Source: Rhodopseudomonas pentothenatexigens
GTDB lineage: Bacteria > Pseudomonadota > Alphaproteobacteria > Rhizobiales > Xanthobacteraceae
Assembly (NCBI RefSeq): GCF_900218015.1
Contig: NZ_UFQQ01000010.1
Location: 1-64,000 of the forward strand
Reading direction: 5' to 3'
DNA: 64,000 nt
The position numbers and the translations under genes were made by a program. Below are positions 9,980-19,046 of the stretch, in pieces; within the stretch, counting starts at the first letter, position 1, and each line of letters opens with the position of its first letter. Below the pieces are notes generated by a model. That model ran no database searches and was not told where the DNA came from. It was given only the letters and a program-made list of their open reading frames with translations.

Positions 9980-11194
9980 TTACTCCGCCTTCACCAGCGG
10001 ACAACCGCCGTCTTTCAACGGACGGAAGGCCTGGTCGCCCGGGACTTCGGCGAGGACTTTGTAGTAGTCCCACGGCGCTTTCGACTCTTCCGGCTTCTTG
10101 ACCTCGAACAGGAACATCGAGTGCACCATGCGGCCGTCCTCGCGCAAGGTCCCGTTGTCGGTGAAGGCATCGCGCACCGGCATCTCGCGCATCTTCGCCA
10201 GCACCGTCTTGGTGTCCTTGGTGCCGGCCGCTTTCACCGCCTTGAGATAATGCAGCGTCGCGCTGTAGGTCGCGGCTTGGTTCATCGTCGGCATCCGCTT
10301 GGTGCGTTCGTAGAATTTCTTGCCGAACGCGCGGGTGCGGTCGTTGAGGTCCCAATAATACGCCTCGGTGATGATCAGGCCATTGGCCATCTTCAACCCT
10401 AAGCTATGGATGTCGGAGATGAACATCACGATGCCGGCGAGCTTCTGGCCGCCGGTGACGATGCCGAATTCCGCAGCCTGCTTGATGGTGTTGATGGTGT
10501 CGCCGCCGCCATTGGCCATGCCGATGATCTTGGCCTTGGACGACTGCGCCTGCAGCAAGAACGACGAGAAATCGGCGTTGTTCAAGGGATGCCGCGCGCT
10601 GCCAAGGATCTTGCCCCCGGCCGCCTTCACCACCTCGCCGGTGTCGCGTTCGATCGAGTGACCGAACAGATAGTCCGCGGTGATGAAGAACCAGGTGTCG
10701 CCGCCGTTCTTGACGATCGCCGAGCCGACGGTGTGGGCGTTGGAATAGGTGTCGTAGGTCCAGTGCGCGGTGTAGGGGGAGCACGACTTGCCGGTGATGT
10801 CCGACGACGCCGCGTCGGTGACGATCATGATCTTCTCGAACTTCTTGCTCATCTCCATCGCGGCGAGCGCGGTGGCCGAGGTCGGCAGATCGACGATCAT
10901 GTCGACGTTTTCGTTCTCGTACCACTTGCGCGCCAGCGACGCAGCGATGTCGGGCTTGTTCTGCACGTCCGCCGAGATGAATTCGATCGGCTGGCCGAAC
11001 ATCGTGCCGCCCATCTCCTCGATCGCCATCTTGGCGGCCTCGACGTTGCCCTGACCCCCGATGTCCGAATACACCGACTGGAAGTCGCCGAGCAGACCGA
11101 TCTTCACCGGCCCCTGTTGCTGCGCCCATGCGGGCGCGCCCAGCAGCAGCGGTGCGGCGAGCAGCAGCGCTGCCGTCCGTTGAACGAGTGTCAT
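9980..11194 (-). CDS. ABC transporter substrate-binding protein, branched-chain amino-acid (LivK) type
   Basis: A 404-residue periplasmic protein with a clear signal peptide (hydrophobic core LLLAAPLLLGAPAWAQ, cleavage likely after AWA near residue 24) and a Peripla_BP_6 fold starting VKIGLLGDFQSVYSDIGG. These proteins deliver amino acids, amides, urea or aromatic acids to Liv-type ABC permeases; Rhodopseudomonas genomes hold very many. No permease or ATPase genes adjoin, so it is an orphan binding protein, perhaps feeding a transporter encoded elsewhere. A strong GGAGGAAAC ribosome site precedes the ATG at 11194. Ligand unknown. Confidence 0.9.
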   Translation of the reverse strand: MTLVQRTAALLLAAPLLLGAPAWAQQQGPVKIGLLGDFQSVYSDIGGQGNVEAAKMAIEEMGGTMFGQPIEFISADVQNKPDIAASLARKWYENENVDMIVDLPTSATALAAMEMSKKFEKIMIVTDAASSDITGKSCSPYTAHWTYDTYSNAHTVGSAIVKNGGDTWFFITADYLFGHSIERDTGEVVKAAGGKILGSARHPLNNADFSSFLLQAQSSKAKIIGMANGGGDTINTIKQAAEFGIVTGGQKLAGIVMFISDIHSLGLKMANGLIITEAYYWDLNDRTRAFGKKFYERTKRMPTMNQAATYSATLHYLKAVKAAGTKDTKTVLAKMREMPVRDAFTDNGTLREDGRMVHSMFLFEVKKPEESKAPWDYYKVLAEVPGDQAFRPLKDGGCPLVKAE

Positions 11195-11386
11195 GTTTCC
11201 TCCGGGATATTTTTTGATTTGTTTGTCAGTTCGGCCTTGTCGCCGGCCGCGCGCATGAATCGATGTGCCCCCGCCCTCCTATCCTCGCTCGGTGATCTTC
11301 ATTGTCGCTGCGCCTGCCCACAAGGCGAGAGAGGCAGAACGTCGCACGCAATGACGCGCACGTCCGTCCGGCGGAATTTGCGTGCG

Positions 11387-12187
11387 CTACGCGGCCGCCT
11401 GCTGCCGCGGTGCGAAGATCGCGACGTGGTGACAATGCGCGACCGGCCGATCGCCATTGGCCACGATCAGCGCGTCGAACTCGGCGAAGCGGTGGCCCTT
11501 CTTGTCGTAGTTGGCGACCACCTTGGCGCGTGCAGTGAGAACGTCGTCGCCGCGCGCGGCGGCGAGCAACTGCATCTTCGAGCCGACGTGAATCCACGGC
11601 CCGAGCATGACATTGTCGACCAGCACGCGGTTCATGATCCGCTGCAGCGTGCCGGGATGGATCAGCTCATCGCTTTGATAGATTGGATCGGTCTCGCGGA
11701 TCTCATCGAGATACGCGCGCAGCTTCGCCCCGCCCCAGCTCACCGGCGTTGTGCCGAGCCACTGGCCGAGCGGAAACGACGATGCATCCACCGGCGGCCG
11801 ATTCGCTGCCGCCGCGGTCTCCGGATACGCGGACAGATCGAACGTCGGGGCCCGCGCCGGCAGTGATGCGCTACCGGTGGCACACAATTCGCCGCGGCTT
11901 TCGACTACGAGCGCAACGCCCTCGCCCTGCTCCTCGCCCGTCACCGTCGCGGTCTCGCCATCGTACACCGGCCTCACGAACCGCGCCTCGATCAGCCCGC
12001 GCTCCAGGAAATCCCGGCCCCAGCGCGCAATCGGCAGATGCATCATGTAGGCCATCACCTCGACCCCGGGCACCAAGCCGCCGGAAAAGCCGAAGCGGCG
12101 GGCCACGGTGTCGTCGTGCATCTTGTTTTCGGATTGTTTGGCGGTGTTGAAGGCGCTGACGCGCCAGGGCGCAAGCGATGCGGCCAT
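11387..12187 (-). CDS. Double hot-dog, MaoC-like protein
   Basis: A 266-residue protein. The stretch [20 protein letters not shown] near residues 22-41 resembles the substrate-pocket region of MaoC-type hydratases (an acidic residue, then GFxGGLVPG). The C-terminal half (near 175-255) has a second hot-dog pattern with [16 protein letters not shown] followed by beta-rich segments. The canonical hydratase Asp/His pair is not obvious, so it may be an acyl-CoA binding or thioesterase relative. A GGGAGA ribosome site precedes the ATG at 12187. It is divergent from the UPF0178 gene and stands alone. Confidence 0.65.
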   Translation of the reverse strand: MAASLAPWRVSAFNTAKQSENKMHDDTVARRFGFSGGLVPGVEVMAYMMHLPIARWGRDFLERGLIEARFVRPVYDGETATVTGEEQGEGVALVVESRGELCATGSASLPARAPTFDLSAYPETAAAANRPPVDASSFPLGQWLGTTPVSWGGAKLRAYLDEIRETDPIYQSDELIHPGTLQRIMNRVLVDNVMLGPWIHVGSKMQLLAAARGDDVLTARAKVVANYDKKGHRFAEFDALIVANGDRPVAHCHHVAIFAPRQQAAA

Positions 12188-12289
12188 GGTGTCTCCCGGT
12201 TTGCCCGATCTTGTTGGCGATCGTTGCCGGCGATGCTACGCCACTGCGCCGGCAACGCAAGACCGCCGCAGAAGGACCGAAACCGTCCG

Positions 12290-12766
12290 ATGACCGAAGC
12301 CCTCACCCGCATCTATGTCGACGCCGACGCCTGTCCGGTGAAGGACGAGGTGTACAAAGTGGCCGAGCGGCACCATCTTCCGGTGACGGTGGTGGCGGGC
12401 GGCTTCATCCGGGTGCCGCAGCATCCGCTGATCGAGCGCGTCGCCGCCGGTTCCGGGATGGACGCGGCCGACGACTGGATTGCGGAGCGGGTCAAACCGG
12501 GCGATATCGTGGTCACCGCCGACGTTCCGCTGGCGAGCCGCTGCGTCAAGGCCGGCGCCGAGGTGCTGGCACCGAACGGCAAGCCGTTCTCCGAACAGTC
12601 CATCGGCATGACGCTGGCGGTGCGCAATCTGATGACCGATCTGCGCTCGACCGGCGAGATCACCGGCGGCCCGCGCGCGTTTTCGCCGCGCGACCGCTCC
12701 ACCTTTCTCTCGGCGCTCGACAGCGCGATCCGCCGGATCGCGCGCCGCCGCACCGACCAGAACTGA
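12290..12766 (+). CDS. UPF0178 (YaiI/YqxD, DUF188) protein
   Basis: A 158-residue conserved protein opening with [15 protein letters not shown], the PIN-like DUF188 signature, followed by acidic positions in [15 protein letters not shown] and the basic tail motif [18 protein letters not shown]. The PIN-like fold suggests a metal-dependent nuclease, but the role is unproven in any organism I can name. The ATG at 12290 is the first Met matching family N-termini. Its stop is 8 bases before uup, so the two are probably one transcript. Confidence 0.88.
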   Translation: MTEALTRIYVDADACPVKDEVYKVAERHHLPVTVVAGGFIRVPQHPLIERVAAGSGMDAADDWIAERVKPGDIVVTADVPLASRCVKAGAEVLAPNGKPFSEQSIGMTLAVRNLMTDLRSTGEITGGPRAFSPRDRSTFLSALDSAIRRIARRRTDQN

Positions 12767-12774
12767 GACGAACC

Positions 12775-14592
12775 ATGGCGCCGCCGCTGATCCAACTGAA
12801 AGACATCGCGCTGACCTTCGGCGGCGCCGCGCTGTTCGACGGCGTCGAACTCGCGGTCTCGGCCGGCGACCGGCTGTGCCTGATCGGCCGCAACGGCTCC
12901 GGCAAGTCGACGCTTTTGAAGATCGTCGCCGGCCTGATCGAGCCGGACCGCGGCAACCGCTTCGTGCAGCCCGGCGCCACCGTGCGCTATCTGCCGCAGG
13001 AGCCGGATTTCGACGGCTTCGCCACCACGCTGGCTTACGTCGAGGCCGGGCTCGCGCCGGGCGACGAACACTATCAGGCCGCGTACTTACTGGAACAGCT
13101 CGGCCTGCACGGCGACGAGAACCCGGCCAATCTCTCCGGCGGCGAGGCCCGGCGCGCGGCGCTGGCGCGGATTCTCGCGCCCGATCCCGACATCCTGCTG
13201 CTCGACGAGCCGACCAATCATCTCGACCTGACCACGATCGAATGGCTGGAAAACGATCTCGCCCAGCGCAGAGGCGCGATCGTGATGATCAGCCACGATC
13301 GCCGCTTCCTCAGCAATCTGTCGCGCTCCACCGCCTGGCTCGACCGCGGCGTGATCCGCCAGATAGACCGCGGCTTCTCGCAATTCGAAAGCTGGCGCGA
13401 CGACGTGCTGGCCGAGGAAGAACGCGATCAGCACAAGCTCGACCGCAAGATCGTGATGGAAGAGCACTGGCTGCGCTACGGCGTCTCCGGCCGCCGCAAG
13501 CGCAACGTCAAGCGGCTCGCCGGCCTGCAGGAATTGCGCGCCCAGCGCCGCGACTATCGCGGGCCCACGGGTGCTGCCTCGCTCGCCGCGGCCGAGGCCG
13601 ACAAGTCCGGCAAGCTGGTGATCGAAGCGAAAGCGATCACCAAGGCCTGGGGCGACCGGCCGATCGTCGACGGCTTCTCGATCCGGATCAATCGCGGCGA
13701 CCGCGTGGGCATCGTCGGCCCGAACGGCGCCGGCAAGACCACGCTGATCAGTCTGCTGACCGGCGCGATCGCGCCCGACAGCGGCACGGTGCGGCTCGGC
13801 ACCAATCTGGAGATCGCCACGCTCGACCAGAGCCGCGACAGCCTGGACGCGAAAACGACGCTGTCCGACGCGCTGACCGGCGGCCGCGGCGACCAGGTGA
13901 TGGTCGGCGGCAAACCGCGCCACGTCATCGGCTACATGAAGGACTTCCTGTTCACCCAGGAGCAGGCGCGCACGCCGCTGGAGGCGCTGTCCGGCGGTGA
14001 GCGCGGCCGGCTGATGCTGGCGCGCTCGCTGGCGAAACCGTCGAACCTGTTGGTGCTCGACGAGCCGACCAACGACCTCGACCTCGAAACCCTCGACGTG
14101 CTCGAGGAGATGCTCGGCGATTACGACGGCACGGTGATCCTGATCAGCCACGACCGCGACTTCCTCGACCGCGTCGTCACCTCGGTGATCGCGCCGGACG
14201 GTGGCGGCAAATGGATCGAATATGCCGGCGGCTATTCCGACATGCTGGCGCAGCGCGGCGCCGATCTGACGCGGCAGCCGGCCAAGGCCGCGGCGCCCGA
14301 GCCGGCCGCCGCGAAGGCCGCGCCCTCGCCCGCCGCCGCACCGGCGCCGAAGCGCAAGCTGAGCTTCAACGAGAAGCACGCGCTGGAAACGCTGCCCAAG
14401 ACCATCGCCAAGCTGGAAGCCGAGATCGCAAACCTGCAGAAGCAGCTCGACGATCCGCAGCTCTACGCCAAGGACCGCGCCAAATTCGACAAGATCTCGG
14501 CCGCGATGGCCAAGGCGCACGACGAGCATCAGGCCGCCGAGCATCGCTGGCTCGAACTCGAAATGCTGCGCGAAGAGATCGAGAGCGCGTGA
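12775..14592 (+). CDS. uup: ABC-F ATPase, Uup type
   Basis: A 605-residue soluble protein with two ABC ATPase domains in tandem and no membrane segment. Walker A motifs are GRNGSGKST (near 38) and GPNGAGKTT (near 315); signatures are LSGGEARRA and LSGGERGRL; Walker B regions are LLLDEPTNHLDL and LVLDEPTNDLDL. An Ala/Pro-rich linker (about 500-525) leads to a C-terminal coiled coil from about 530 to the end, the mark of the Uup subgroup. ABC-F proteins act at the ribosome; Uup also limits precise excision of transposons in E. coli and binds branched DNA. It follows the UPF0178 gene closely. Confidence 0.9.
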   Translation: MAPPLIQLKDIALTFGGAALFDGVELAVSAGDRLCLIGRNGSGKSTLLKIVAGLIEPDRGNRFVQPGATVRYLPQEPDFDGFATTLAYVEAGLAPGDEHYQAAYLLEQLGLHGDENPANLSGGEARRAALARILAPDPDILLLDEPTNHLDLTTIEWLENDLAQRRGAIVMISHDRRFLSNLSRSTAWLDRGVIRQIDRGFSQFESWRDDVLAEEERDQHKLDRKIVMEEHWLRYGVSGRRKRNVKRLAGLQELRAQRRDYRGPTGAASLAAAEADKSGKLVIEAKAITKAWGDRPIVDGFSIRINRGDRVGIVGPNGAGKTTLISLLTGAIAPDSGTVRLGTNLEIATLDQSRDSLDAKTTLSDALTGGRGDQVMVGGKPRHVIGYMKDFLFTQEQARTPLEALSGGERGRLMLARSLAKPSNLLVLDEPTNDLDLETLDVLEEMLGDYDGTVILISHDRDFLDRVVTSVIAPDGGGKWIEYAGGYSDMLAQRGADLTRQPAKAAAPEPAAAKAAPSPAAAPAPKRKLSFNEKHALETLPKTIAKLEAEIANLQKQLDDPQLYAKDRAKFDKISAAMAKAHDEHQAAEHRWLELEMLREEIESA

Positions 14593-14614
14593 GACGCGCA
14601 CGCGCCACACGCAC

Positions 14615-14735
14615 CGCCCTCATCCTGAGGAAGCACCGCGTAGCCCGGAGGGCGCAGCGGTGCGTCTCGAAGGATGAGCCACACCAACTCATGGTTCGAG
14701 ACGCGCAGCTTCGCTGCGCTCCTCACCATGAGGGC
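14615..14735. repeat. Palindromic repeat, CCTCATCCTGAGG family
   Basis: It begins CCCTCATCCTGAGGAAGC and ends GCGCTCCTCACCATGAGGGC, with an inner pair GTCTCGAAGGATGAG and CTCATGGTTCGAGAC. The two arms form a long interrupted hairpin. Related copies lie at about 30.06 and 42.02 kb. Here it separates uup from the aldolase-like gene and lies in the latter's 5' leader. Confidence 0.75.
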
Positions 14736-14772
14736 CCACCGTTGCCATATGCTTCACCCCCGGAGCCCGCCC

Positions 14773-15855
14773 ATGACCACGCCACTCGCCGCCAAAATCG
14801 CCCGCGAAGTCGGCACGCCGGCGCTGGTGATCGACATGGACCGGGTCGAACACAACATCGCACGCATCCAGGCGATGTGCGATGCCGCGGGCGTCGCCAA
14901 CCGGCCGCACATCAAGACCCACAAATCGCCGCTGCTCGCCAGGATGCAGATCGAGGCCGGTGCCCGCGGCATCACCTGCCAGAAGCTCGGCGAGGCCGAA
15001 GTGATGGCCGATGCCGGCATCGACGACATCCTGATCAGCTACAATCTGATCGGCGAGGAAAAGATCGCGCGGCTCGGCGCACTGCACGAACGCGCCGCGA
15101 TGACCGTCGCGGCCGACAACGCGGTGGTGATCGCCGGCCTGCCCGCCGCCGCGGCCCGCGCCGGCAAACCGCTCGGCGTCGTGATCGAATGCGACACCGG
15201 CCGTCAGCGCGCCGGCGTCGAGACCCCGGCCGAAGCGGTGGCACTGGCGCGGATGATCGCGGCGTCGGAAGGGCTGAGCTTCAAGGGCTTCATGCTTTAT
15301 CCGACCGAGGACGACTGGCCGCGGGCGCAGCGCTTCTTCGACGAGGCGCTGGCCGGGGTGCGTGCCCACGGCCTCGAAGCCGCGATGGTCTCGACCGGCG
15401 GCTCGCCGAACCTGAAGAACCTCGGCCAGTTGAAGGGAGCCACCGAGCATCGCCCCGGCACCTACATCTACAACGACCGCATGCAGGTCGCCGCCGGCGT
15501 CGCCTCTTGGAACGATTGCGCGCTGACGGTGTATTCCACCGTGGTCAGCCGCGCCGGCCCGGAGCGCGGCATCCTCGATGCGGGATCCAAGACCCTGACC
15601 TCCGACCCCGGCGGCGGCCTCGACGGCTACGGCCTGATCATCGATCACCCCGAAGCGCGCATCGCCAAATTCGCAGAGGAACACGGCTTCCTCGACCTGT
15701 CCCGCAGCAACTCCCGTCCGAACGTCGGCGACGTCGTGCGGATCATCCCCAACCACGTCTGCGTCGTCGTCAACATGGTCGACGAGGTGGTGATGGTACG
15801 CGGCGAGGAGATTCTGGGACCGCTTCCGGTCGCGGCGCGGGGGAAGCTGAAGTAA
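14773..15855 (+). CDS. D-threonine aldolase / D-serine dehydratase-like PLP enzyme
   Basis: A 360-residue fold-type III (alanine-racemase N-terminal barrel) PLP enzyme. The N-terminal GTPALVIDMDRVEHNI and RPHIKTHK motifs are typical; K48 of the latter should bind PLP. Near the C-terminus NHVC gives a His328-x-Cys330 pair in the position of the metal site; His-x-Cys is like eukaryotic-type D-serine dehydratase, while characterised D-threonine aldolase has His-x-Asp. The reaction would cleave D-3-hydroxyamino acids or dehydrate D-serine in the cytosol. The frame is open upstream through a repeat, so ATG 14773 is chosen from family N-termini. It is a single gene, preceded by a palindromic repeat. 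Confidence 0.85.
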   Translation: MTTPLAAKIAREVGTPALVIDMDRVEHNIARIQAMCDAAGVANRPHIKTHKSPLLARMQIEAGARGITCQKLGEAEVMADAGIDDILISYNLIGEEKIARLGALHERAAMTVAADNAVVIAGLPAAAARAGKPLGVVIECDTGRQRAGVETPAEAVALARMIAASEGLSFKGFMLYPTEDDWPRAQRFFDEALAGVRAHGLEAAMVSTGGSPNLKNLGQLKGATEHRPGTYIYNDRMQVAAGVASWNDCALTVYSTVVSRAGPERGILDAGSKTLTSDPGGGLDGYGLIIDHPEARIAKFAEEHGFLDLSRSNSRPNVGDVVRIIPNHVCVVVNMVDEVVMVRGEEILGPLPVAARGKLK

Positions 15856-15890
15856 CAACGCAAAGACGAAGTAACACCTCAGCGTTCGTC

Positions 15891-15932
15891 ATTCCGGGGC
15901 GCGCAGCGAAGCTGCGCGAGCCCCGGAATGAC
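15891..15932. repeat. REP-like palindrome (ATTCCGGG family)
   Basis: ATTCCGGGGCGCGCAGC and its partner GCTGCGCGAGCCCCGGAAT form one hairpin, ending in GAC. It lies between the convergent ends of the aldolase-like gene and the flavoprotein gene and is the same family as the copies at 154 and 17257. Confidence 0.75.
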
Positions 15933-15970
15933 TCGCGGAGAGGTCATGCCCTCGCCATGACGGAAATTCG

Positions 15971-17200
15971 TCACCCCAGATATTTCGCCGCGCCCTGCCC
16001 AGCCGCCCACCCCGTCGCAAAGCAGGCGGTGAGCAGATAGCCGCCGGTCGGCGCTTCCCAGTCGAGCATTTCGCCGGCGGCGAACACGCCGGGCAGTTTG
16101 CGCAGCATGTAGTCCGCATCGATCTCGCCCCACGCGATGCCGCCGGCGGTCGAGATCGCCCTGGCGATCGGCGCGGTGCCGACCAGACGCACCGGCACGG
16201 CGTTGATCAGCGCGGCGAGTTCGGCAGGCGGCAGCGCAGCGAGCGCGACGCCGGATGCGTGCGCCGCCTCCTGCAACAGCCCGATGCCGGCCGGCGGCAG
16301 CCCCACCGCCTTGCGCAAATAAGTCGACAGCGATTGCCTGCCCTTCGGCTTGGTTAGTCGCGCGGCGAGGTCATCTGTGCTGAGATCCGGCCGCAGCGCG
16401 ATCGACAACCTCGCTTCGCCCTCCGCCAGGATCGCATCACGCAGAGCCGCTGAAATCGCGTAGATCGCGCCGCCTTCGATGCCGTCGCGGGTGATCACCG
16501 CCTCGCCGCGCACGGTGCGTGTGCCGAACGACAGCGCCACATTCTTCAGCGGCGCGCCCTGATACTTGTCCGCGAACAGCGCCGACCACGCGGCGACGAA
16601 GCCGCAATTCGCCGGCTGGAGCGGCGCGATCGTGATGCCCTTCGCGGCGAGCAGATCGCTCCAGCTCCCATCCGAACCGAGCCGCGGCCAGCTCGCGCCG
16701 CCGAGCGCCAACACCGTCGCCCGCGCCGCGATGCTGCGCGGGCCGTCCGCTGTGTCGAACGACAGCCGTCCCTCGCCGTCCCATCCGGTCCAGCGATGCC
16801 TTAGGCGAAGCTGCACGCCCTGCGCATCGAGCCGGCGCAGCCAGGCGCGCAGCAGCGGCGAGGCCTTCATCGCGACCGGAAACACCCGGCCGCTGGAGCC
16901 GACGAAGGTCGGCTGGCCGAGATCATCCGCCCAGGCGCGCAGTTGCTGCGGCCCGAACGCCTCGATCGCCGGCGTCAGCCGCGCCTGCGCGGCGCCGTAG
17001 CGCGTCAGGAACTCCGGCATCGCTTCGCTGTGCGTCAGATTGAGGCCGCCGCGCCCGGCCAGCAGAAACTTCCGCGCCGGCGCGCCCATGCCGTCGAACA
17101 CGGTGACGCGCGCGCCCGCCTGCGCCAATTGCTCGGCCGCCATCAGCCCGGCCGGGCCGGCGCCGATCACGGCGGCGTCGATGTCGATGATGTCAGCCAC
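15971..17200 (-). CDS. TIGR03862-type flavoprotein (HI0933/BaiN-like)
   Basis: A 409-residue FAD-binding oxidoreductase. The Rossmann motif AVIGAGPAGLMAAEQLA (near residues 10-26) is followed by KFLLAGRGGLNLTHSE, the hallmark of the HI0933-like family, and a C-terminal FAD closing region reading GGIAWGEID and GVFAAGEMLDWEAPTGGYLL. This family includes BaiN and other flavoproteins of unclear reaction; the TIGR03862 branch is uncharacterised. It is monocistronic, with repeat arrays on both sides. Confidence 0.88.
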   Translation of the reverse strand: MADIIDIDAAVIGAGPAGLMAAEQLAQAGARVTVFDGMGAPARKFLLAGRGGLNLTHSEAMPEFLTRYGAAQARLTPAIEAFGPQQLRAWADDLGQPTFVGSSGRVFPVAMKASPLLRAWLRRLDAQGVQLRLRHRWTGWDGEGRLSFDTADGPRSIAARATVLALGGASWPRLGSDGSWSDLLAAKGITIAPLQPANCGFVAAWSALFADKYQGAPLKNVALSFGTRTVRGEAVITRDGIEGGAIYAISAALRDAILAEGEARLSIALRPDLSTDDLAARLTKPKGRQSLSTYLRKAVGLPPAGIGLLQEAAHASGVALAALPPAELAALINAVPVRLVGTAPIARAISTAGGIAWGEIDADYMLRKLPGVFAAGEMLDWEAPTGGYLLTACFATGWAAGQGAAKYLG

Positions 17201-17256
17201 GACGGCTGGGTCCGGTGGAAATCATCCGGCGCTTATACACCAACCCGGACAGGGGC

Positions 17257-17543
17257 AGAGATTCCGGGTTCACGCCTTCGGCGTGCCCCGGAATGACTCG
17301 TGGAGAGGCTTCACCCCAACCACGTCGTTCCGGGGCGCTCGCGCCAGCGAGCGAACCCGGAACCTCGCTGCGACTCAGAGATTCCGGGTTCACGCCTTCG
17401 GCGTGCCCCGGAATGACTCGTGGAGAGGCTTCGCCCCAAGCACGTCGTTCCGGGGCGCTCGCGTCAGCGAGCGAACCCGGAACCTCGACAAGTTCTGCGA
17501 CTCTAAGATTTCCGGTTCGCGCCTTCGGCGCGCCCCGGAATGA
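17257..17543. repeat. Tandem 120-bp unit built from REP-like palindromes
   Basis: Unit 1 (17257-17376) and unit 2 (17377-17496) are nearly identical, with a period of exactly 120 bases, and a partial third copy (about 17497-17543) follows. Each unit has two hairpins: ATTCCGGGTTCACGCC with GGCGTGCCCCGGAAT, and GTTCCGGGGCGCTCGC with GCGAGCGAACCCGGAAC. The two units differ at only a few positions, which points to recent duplication. The array fills the gap between the flavoprotein gene and the SDR gene. Confidence 0.85.
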
Positions 17544-17551
17544 CGACCGCC

Positions 17552-18469
17552 TTACATCTTGATGCCGAGCCTTGCGGCGGCCTGCGCGACGTATTTCTGC
17601 GTCTGCTGGAACGCGCCTTCCAGCGCCTGGGCCTTGGAGTCGTCGCTGATCTCGGCGAAATGGGCGGCGATCGCGTCGGGGGTCCACTCCTCCTCCGGCA
17701 GATTGATGCCTTCGGTCTCGATGATCTTGATCTGCGCGAACGAGCCGGCACCGGCGCCGAGCGTGGTGCGGGTCGGCGCGTTGTCGCTGAGCAGGAACAG
17801 CACCGCGGGCGTGATCGCCTCCGGCTTCATCAGGGCCAGCGCCTGCGGCGGCAGCAGCTCTTCGGTCATGCGGGTCGCGGCGGTCGGCGACACGGTGTTG
17901 ACGCGGATGTCGGTCTTGCGGCCTTCCTGCGCCAGCACGTTCATCAGCCCGACGATGCCGGCCTTCGCGGCGCCGTAGTTGGCCTGGCCGAAATTGCCGA
18001 ACATGCCCGAAGACGAGGTGGTCAGCACGATGCGGCCGTAGCCCCGCTCCTTCATGCCGTCCCACACCGCCTTGCAGCAATAGAATGTGCCGGCCAGATG
18101 CACGTCGATCACCTTCTGGAAATCGCTCAGCTCCATCTTGCCGAACGATTTGTCGCGCAGGATGCCGGCGTTGGCGACCAACAGATCGACGCTGCCCCAC
18201 TCCTTGGTCGCCTTGGCGACCATCGCCTGGACCTGTTCGTAGTTGGACACGTCGGCGCCGTCGGCCATCGCAGTGCCGCCGGCCTTCCTGATCTCTTCGA
18301 CCACGGTCTCGGCCGCGGTCATCGAACCGCCGGTGCCGTCACGCGCGCCGCCGAAATCGTTCACCACCACCTTGGCGCCGAGCGCCGCGAGACCCAGCGC
18401 ATGCGCGCGGCCGAGACCATTGCCCGCGCCGGTGACGATGGCGACGCGTCCGTCGAACCTGATAGCCAT
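17552..18469 (-). CDS. SDR-family 3-hydroxyacyl-CoA dehydrogenase-like protein
   Basis: A 305-residue short-chain dehydrogenase. Cofactor motif TGAGNGLGRAHA (14-25), NAG at about 100, Ser in TTSSSGMF, and YGAAK active-site Tyr/Lys. The insert VVVNDFGGARDGTGGS after beta-2 is typical of the dehydrogenase domain of multifunctional enzyme type 2 (hydroxyacyl-CoA dehydrogenase), and the C-terminal 50 residues extend past the usual SDR end. It follows the MaoC gene by 18 bases and is last in a four-gene operon, consistent with hydration plus oxidation of an enoyl-CoA intermediate. Confidence 0.85.
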   Translation of the reverse strand: MAIRFDGRVAIVTGAGNGLGRAHALGLAALGAKVVVNDFGGARDGTGGSMTAAETVVEEIRKAGGTAMADGADVSNYEQVQAMVAKATKEWGSVDLLVANAGILRDKSFGKMELSDFQKVIDVHLAGTFYCCKAVWDGMKERGYGRIVLTTSSSGMFGNFGQANYGAAKAGIVGLMNVLAQEGRKTDIRVNTVSPTAATRMTEELLPPQALALMKPEAITPAVLFLLSDNAPTRTTLGAGAGSFAQIKIIETEGINLPEEEWTPDAIAAHFAEISDDSKAQALEGAFQQTQKYVAQAAARLGIKM

Positions 18470-18487
18470 ATGTGTTGTTTCCCCGGA

Positions 18488-18955
18488 TTATTGTTCGAAG
18501 TAGATCAGGCCGAGCCAGTCGGCGACCAGTGCCGAGCGCTTCTCGCCCTCGATTTCGACGTTGACGCTGGTACGCGACAACAATTCGCCCGGCTTGCGCA
18601 TAGTGGCTTCCGCCAGCATGAAGCGGCCGCGCACGCGCGAGCCCGCCTTCACCGGCGAAATGAAGCGCAGCCGGTCGAAGCCGTAATTGACGCCCATGGT
18701 GACGCCCTTGATGCGCGGCATCGCCTCGTAGGAGAACACGCTCAGCATCGACAGCGTCAGGAAGCCGTGGGCGATGGTGGTGCCGAACGGCGTCTCGCGC
18801 GCGGCGCGCACGGGATCGACGTGGATGAACTGCCAATCCTCGGTGCAGTCGGCGAACTGATCGATCCGCTTCTGATCGACCACGTGCCATTCCGACACCC
18901 CGATCTCGGTGCCGACCAGCTTCATATAGGCGTCGAGTTCCAGTTCAGTGGTCAT
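18488..18955 (-). CDS. MaoC-family enoyl-CoA hydratase-like protein
   Basis: A 155-residue hot-dog protein. The R-hydratase motif is complete: DWQFIHVDPVRA followed by FGTTIAHGFLTLSML, giving the catalytic Asp/His region near residues 40-70. Such proteins hydrate trans-2-enoyl-CoA to (R)-3-hydroxyacyl-CoA. ATG 18955 has a GAGG ribosome site; an upstream in-frame Met is less likely. It sits 18 bases before the SDR dehydrogenase, so hydration and oxidation steps are encoded together. Confidence 0.85.
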   Translation of the reverse strand: MTTELELDAYMKLVGTEIGVSEWHVVDQKRIDQFADCTEDWQFIHVDPVRAARETPFGTTIAHGFLTLSMLSVFSYEAMPRIKGVTMGVNYGFDRLRFISPVKAGSRVRGRFMLAEATMRKPGELLSRTSVNVEIEGEKRSALVADWLGLIYFEQ

Positions 18956-19046
18956 TCCAACCTCGTTGTTTCGCGCTGCACATTCCACATCGCGAAACCC
19001 GCGCCAAGCGAAATCTTCGCTCGCCGCGGGCGCCGAAAATTCCGCG

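Noticed and set aside
17257-17543. CRISPR array
   Set aside because: There are only two full units of 120 bases in direct tandem with no spacers, and each is made of REP-like palindromes.
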